A stretch of 36,411 bases of DNA, from the NCBI RefSeq assembly GCF_028682175.1, contig NZ_JANHKS010000053.1:1-36411 (forward strand). Reading direction: 5' to 3'. Both the position numbers and the translations under genes were made by a program. Numbering within the stretch: the first letter of the stretch is position 1; each line of letters opens with the position of its first letter. Shown here in pieces: positions 32,993 to 36,411 of the stretch. A model generated the notes under the pieces. It made no database searches, had not been told where the DNA came from, and saw only the letters and a list, made by a program, of their open reading frames with translations. This stretch comes from Pseudomonas putida. GTDB lineage: Bacteria > Pseudomonadota > Gammaproteobacteria > Pseudomonadales > Pseudomonadaceae.

Positions 32993-33043
32993 ACGACAAA
33001 AGCCCCATCGTCCGCTGGCTTGGCGCCGTTGAACGATGGGGCT
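32993..33043 (-). terminator. Rho-independent terminator of azoR
   Basis: Stem AGCCCCATCGT (33001-33011) with ACGATGGGGCT (33033-33043), 11 pairs, followed on the minus strand by TTTTGTCGTTT. It is 73 bases after the azoR stop. Confidence 0.8.
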
Positions 33044-33115
33044 TGCGGTGACACTGTCTGCTACCTCGGTGCATCGCTACACAATGCGCCGCTTAACGCC
33101 TGAAGAGGTCAGACA

Positions 33116-33721
33116 TCAGGCAAACAGGGTTTCCTCGATGTGTTTCTTCGCAGCGCTCATGGCGTTGGCACGTGGCTCGTCGCCATAGGCCAGGCCCTGT
33201 GCGTGGACGAATTGCAGGTCGGTGACGCCGATGAAACCGAACAGCACCTTGAGCAGGTCGTCGTGGCCGGCGCTGGTTGGCTGACCGCTGTGCAGGCCGC
33301 CGGCGGTGGAAACCACGATCACTTTCTTGCCTTTGCACAGGCCTTCAGGACCGGCTTCGGTGTAGCGGAAGGTGCGGCCGGCAACGGCGATGCGGTCGAT
33401 CCAGGCCTTGAGTTGGCTGGAGATGCTGAAGTTGTACATCGGTGCGCCGAGAACCACGACGTCAGCCGACAGGAATTCCTGCAGCACGGCTTCGTTGGTG
33501 TCCACTTCGCGGGCTTGAGCAGCGTCGCGGCCTTCAGCCGGGGTGCCTGCTGCGGCCAGGGTGGCGCCGGAGAAATGGCTCAGTGCGTCGTTCGCCAGAT
33601 CGCGGTACACCACTTCGGTGCCCGGATGGGCGGCGGTGAAGGACTCGACAACGCCACGGCTCAGCTGGCGCGAAGCGGAATGATCGCCGAGGATGCTGGA
33701 ATCGATGTGCAAGAGTTTCAT
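33116..33721 (-). CDS. azoR: FMN-dependent NADH:quinone/azo reductase AzoR
   Basis: 201 residues, the normal AzoR length. The flavodoxin-like fold starts MKLLHIDSSILGDHSASRQLS (phosphate-binding loop), and the FMN site is GAPMYNFSISSQLKAWIDR (about 92-110). STAGGLHSG is the second flavin loop. It reduces quinones, nitro and azo compounds with NADH in the cytoplasm. ATG at 33721 has AGGAAG six bases upstream. It is divergent from a LysR regulator that probably controls it. Confidence 0.95.
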   Translation of the reverse strand: MKLLHIDSSILGDHSASRQLSRGVVESFTAAHPGTEVVYRDLANDALSHFSGATLAAAGTPAEGRDAAQAREVDTNEAVLQEFLSADVVVLGAPMYNFSISSQLKAWIDRIAVAGRTFRYTEAGPEGLCKGKKVIVVSTAGGLHSGQPTSAGHDDLLKVLFGFIGVTDLQFVHAQGLAYGDEPRANAMSAAKKHIEETLFA

Positions 33722-33818
33722 AACGGGCTTCCTGAGTGAGTATCGCCGCTGGGCGACTGAATGGTGATCATCCTACCGCGCAAGCCAATAGCTGATTAGT
33801 CGGCAAAAATGCGATAGT

Positions 33819-33838
33819 TTGTCCCACTCACAGGACAA
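33819..33838. promoter_or_regulatory. Candidate LysR-regulator site
   Basis: TTGTCC (33819-33824) and GGACAA (33833-33838), a perfect six-base inverted repeat with an eight-base spacer, in the divergent azoR-lysR region, 13 bases before the LysR start. Confidence 0.4.
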
Positions 33839-33851
33839 TCAGATTTAACCC

Positions 33852-34760
33852 ATGCAAGATCTCAACGATCTCTACTATTTCGTCCAGGTGGTCGAGTGTG
33901 GCGGGTTTGCCGCCGCCGGCCGCGCGCTGGGTATTCCCAAGTCCCGGCTATCCCGGCGTATCGCGGAGCTTGAAACTCGACTCAACGCCAGCCTGCTGCA
34001 ACGCACCACGCGCAAACTGGCCCTGACGACCATCGGCGAGCGCTATCTGCAGCACTGCCAGGCCATGTTGCTGGAGGCGCAGATGGCCGACGAAGCCGTG
34101 GCCAGCCTGTCGTCGGAGCCTCGCGGGCGCTTGCGGGTGTCTTGCCCGGTGGGCATGACCCATTGGGGCCTGAGCGACGTGGTGACGGCATTCCTCGAAC
34201 ACCACCCGCACGTGCAACTGGAGTTGTTGCTGGTCAACCGCCGCGTCGATCTGGTCAACGAGAGCATCGACGTGGCCTTGCGCGTACGAGACATCGGCGA
34301 CGAAGACCCCAGCCTGATCGTTCGCCAGCTCTCGCCAGCCGAAGCGGTGCTGGTGGCCTCCCCGGCCCTGGCCGCCAGCCACAGCATCCAGACGCCCCAG
34401 GATCTGGCCAGCCTGCCTGCGCTGGGCGCCATCGACGCTGACCGCAAGGTGCATTATCAACTGGTGCATCAGGACGGTCGGCGCTTTGAGGTGGTGCTGG
34501 AGCCGCGCCTGGCCATCGACGATTTCCCGATCCGCAAGGCGGCCGCCCTGGCGGGGCTGGGTATCACCATGCTGCCGATGATGAACTGCCATGAAGAGTT
34601 GGCCGACGGCAGCCTGGTGCGTCTGTTGCCCGACTGGTCAATGCCCGGTGGCAACCTGCAAGCCGCCTATACCCAGCGGCGCGGGTCCTTGCCCGCCGTA
34701 CGTGCCTGGATCGACCACGTGACGGCGGCGTTCTCGGGCCAGTCCATGGGCTGCGCCTGA
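33852..34760 (+). CDS. LysR-family transcriptional regulator
   Basis: 302 residues. N-terminal winged helix (about 1-60; GFAAAGRALGIPKSRLSRRIAELE) and a periplasmic-binding-like effector domain (about 90-295; RGRLRVSCPVGMTHWGLSDVV). It is of the AaeR/PA-type subgroup with IPKSRLSRRI in the recognition helix, common beside quinone or azo reductase genes. The effector is unknown. Divergent from azoR with a 130-base shared control region holding a TTGTCC/GGACAA palindrome. Convergent with the next gene, stops one base apart. Confidence 0.93.
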   Translation: MQDLNDLYYFVQVVECGGFAAAGRALGIPKSRLSRRIAELETRLNASLLQRTTRKLALTTIGERYLQHCQAMLLEAQMADEAVASLSSEPRGRLRVSCPVGMTHWGLSDVVTAFLEHHPHVQLELLLVNRRVDLVNESIDVALRVRDIGDEDPSLIVRQLSPAEAVLVASPALAASHSIQTPQDLASLPALGAIDADRKVHYQLVHQDGRRFEVVLEPRLAIDDFPIRKAAALAGLGITMLPMMNCHEELADGSLVRLLPDWSMPGGNLQAAYTQRRGSLPAVRAWIDHVTAAFSGQSMGCA

Positions 34761-34761
34761 A

Positions 34762-35847
34762 TCAACTGAAATCCAGCGGCGCGGCCCCGGTGAAATGCCG
34801 ATACAGCACCACCGAGCGCAGCATCAACTCGCGCCTGCGTTCGTAGGCGCTCGGCGCGCATTTAGCGTATTCGTCCAGTTCACGGCGCACTCGCCCCTCC
34901 GCGCCTTCGGCAGCAGCCTCCACAGCGCGGTTGGCACAGGCGGGCAGCGAATTGCGGATGCGCACATTGATGAGCAGTTCCTCGGTCGCGCCCTCCCCGG
35001 GAGGCACCACGGCCAGACTCTTGTCCCAGTATTTCGTGAGCCAGGCCTCGAGTAGCCAGATCTGCGCCTCCTTGGTGCGCAGCGCGGCGCGGACCCAGGT
35101 ACGAAAGGTCTGCCAGTCCAGTGACGTCAGCGCCGGGTTCTTGTACTTTCTGCAGTACCCGACATTGTGCGGGTTGTTGAAATGCTTGAACGCGGCGCCT
35201 TCCAGGTCAACGTCGATGGCCAGCGGCGCGCACACGCCTGCCGCCCGCAACTGACCATAAACACCTCCCTGGGTTGGCGGATAGAGCGCGGGACTGGTCA
35301 ACCGGGCGAACGCCGACCGATGCTCGGCGGGCACCACGCCGCTTTGTAGCACGTAGTCCATGAAGGCGATCAGGTCGCCTTGATCCAGATGGGCGATGCC
35401 GACGCCGCCCACGCCGTAGCTCATCAGATGCTTGCCGGCGTTGGCGCTGGTCTGGGCGCTCCAGTCGCTCTGGGCCGGGTCCTGGGGCAGGCCTGCGGGG
35501 TCCTCGATGCCCCATTGCGCCACGCCAAGTGTCAGGGCCAGCAGCCCCAGCCCCAACTGAGCCGCGCGATCCGTGGGCCGGTCGCGGTAGTCGAGCATCA
35601 GGCTCTTGACGAACTCGGCCTTGAGCGTCTCGCCCTTGATGTTGTCATCGGCCTGGGGCGACCAGCCGCCGCGCTCCAGAATCTGCTCGACCACGGCGTC
35701 CGGCAACGACACCTGCGCCGCCTCTGCCGGGGCGATGGCAGCTGCAAGTTGCCTGAGGTTCAAGCCGGGCCCCACCGTGGCGCCAGCGGTCCACGGCAGA
35801 CAAAACACCGCGCCGCCGAAAAGAATGTCGCGTCGTGTCAAAGGCAT
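34762..35847 (-). CDS. Tat-exported protein of unknown function
   Basis: 361 residues. The N-terminus MPLTRRDILFGGAVFCLPWTAGA has the twin-arginine pattern TRRDILF and a hydrophobic stretch, so folded export by Tat is predicted. No family was recognised. Visible features are a glycine-rich SYGVGGVGIAHLDQGDLIAFMDYV (about 142-166), HFNNPHNVGYCRKYKNP (about 220-236), WQTFRTWVRAAL, and several cysteines (CAP, YCRK, ACAN, KCAP) that could form disulfides. The pattern hints at an enzyme acting on a wall or polysaccharide, but this is speculation. ATG at 35847 has GGAG seven bases upstream; the longer frame adds 23 residues before the Tat signal and is rejected. Confidence 0.8.
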   Translation of the reverse strand: MPLTRRDILFGGAVFCLPWTAGATVGPGLNLRQLAAAIAPAEAAQVSLPDAVVEQILERGGWSPQADDNIKGETLKAEFVKSLMLDYRDRPTDRAAQLGLGLLALTLGVAQWGIEDPAGLPQDPAQSDWSAQTSANAGKHLMSYGVGGVGIAHLDQGDLIAFMDYVLQSGVVPAEHRSAFARLTSPALYPPTQGGVYGQLRAAGVCAPLAIDVDLEGAAFKHFNNPHNVGYCRKYKNPALTSLDWQTFRTWVRAALRTKEAQIWLLEAWLTKYWDKSLAVVPPGEGATEELLINVRIRNSLPACANRAVEAAAEGAEGRVRRELDEYAKCAPSAYERRRELMLRSVVLYRHFTGAAPLDFS

Positions 35848-35983
35848 TGCGTTTCTCCAGATGCTGACCCGCCTGCCTGCAACGGCGTTGACCGGGTATG
35901 GCAATGCATCCTGCAAAAATGATGGACGCGACCGATCCGCTCGATCACACCCTGGCGTAAAGGGTGACAGGCGCTACAAGACT

Positions 35984-36014
35984 GAATCTGTTAAAACGGA
36001 CACCGGACAGATTC
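35984..36014. promoter_or_regulatory. Inverted repeat upstream of the MmcQ/YjbR gene
   Basis: GAATCTGT (35984-35991) and ACAGATTC (36007-36014), perfect eight-base arms, 15 bases apart, ending 20 bases before the ATG. Could be an operator or an RNA hairpin. Confidence 0.35.
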
Positions 36015-36034
36015 ACTGATCGAACAGGAACCCT

Positions 36035-36385
36035 ATGAACATCGAAGACGTCGCCGAGTTTTGCCTGGGCCTGCCAGGTGCGCGGGAAGATTACAAATGG
36101 GGTGGCGTGCGGGTGTTCTCGATTGCCGAGACTAAAATGTTCGCGGTAATGGGCCTTGCCGGCAATGACCTGTCATTCAAGGTGGGGCCTGATCTGTTCC
36201 TGGGCTACATCGACCGTCCGGGCGTGCGCCCTGCCCCGTACCTTGCGCGGGCGCACTGGGTCACCCTGACCTATCCGTTCGCAATGAGCAGCGAAGAGCT
36301 ACGCGAGCTGCTGACCCGTTCCCATCAACTGGTGGTCAGCAAGCTGCCCAAGCGCCGGCAAGTGGCGCTCAGGCTCGATGCTTGA
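36035..36385 (+). CDS. MmcQ/YjbR family protein
   Basis: 116 residues. Sequence LGLPGAREDYKWGGVRVFSIAETKMFAVMG and AHWVTLTYPFAMSSEELRELLTRSHQLVVSKLPKR match the MmcQ/YjbR family, which has a CyaY-like fold and is suspected to bind DNA; its function is not established. The ATG at 36035 follows AGGAA. Complete within the window, the stop lying at 36383-36385. Confidence 0.9.
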   Translation: MNIEDVAEFCLGLPGAREDYKWGGVRVFSIAETKMFAVMGLAGNDLSFKVGPDLFLGYIDRPGVRPAPYLARAHWVTLTYPFAMSSEELRELLTRSHQLVVSKLPKRRQVALRLDA

Positions 36386-36411
36386 ACACGTCTGCAAGTT
36401 TTGCCACCCCG

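Noticed and set aside
32829..33032. 67-codon plus-strand frame in the gap before azoR
   Set aside because: Arginine-rich, no start signal and it runs through the azoR terminator stem.

Overview
The window is a stretch of a GC-rich gammaproteobacterial chromosome, almost certainly Pseudomonas (fluorescens/syringae side). Gene content (a selD-mnmH pair, the 689-residue Pseudomonas-type trehalose synthase, a DUF1652 protein, a DUF1615 lipoprotein, AzoR, MocR, a bacteriophytochrome with a separate response regulator) and Pseudomonas-type REP palindromes between genes support this. No rRNA, tRNA, prophage, insertion sequence or CRISPR array was found.

Layout. 0.1-7.1 kb, all minus strand: mnmH and selD (selenium use in tRNA), an MFS permease, treS, a LysE-type exporter and an AhpD-like protein. 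7.3-9.2 kb: a MocR regulator between two AhpD-like paralogues, the second lacking its redox motif. 9.4-11.5 kb: an NADP-type semialdehyde dehydrogenase with a visible promoter/operator and a probable Crc/Hfq target, then an FKBP isomerase. 11.6-22.4 kb: a ten-kilobase minus-strand signalling block. It reads, in transcription order, rsbR-rsbS-rsbT-(HATPase + PP2C phosphatase)-histidine kinase-hybrid kinase in one tightly overlapping operon, then a weak terminator, then bacteriophytochrome-response regulator-hybrid kinase. 22.7-24.8 kb: DUF1652 protein, DUF1615 lipoprotein, cysteine hydrolase. 24.85-25.6 kb: a 271-bp unit carrying four REPs, tandemly repeated about 2.5 times. 25.6-28.4 kb: an operator/promoter, a sodium:solute symporter and a D-2-hydroxyacid dehydrogenase. 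28.6-31.5 kb: a YieH-like HAD phosphatase and a LexA-boxed pair of DNA-repair-associated genes (radical SAM plus TIGR03915/DUF4130-like). 31.6-36.4 kb: an alpha/beta hydrolase, azoR divergent from a LysR regulator, a Tat-exported protein of unknown function and a MmcQ/YjbR protein.

How it works together. The most interesting block is a stressosome-like RsbR/S/T module whose operon contains no sigma factor but runs straight into two histidine kinases, next to a red/far-red light sensor with its own regulators. This suggests partner switching feeding into two-component phosphorelays, possibly integrated with light. A second theme is local regulatory logic legible in the DNA: matching operators at two distant carbon-catabolism promoters, a near-perfect LexA box at a repair operon, CCAAT repeats shared by two AhpD-gene upstream regions around a MocR regulator, and REP elements that in one case supply a stop codon.
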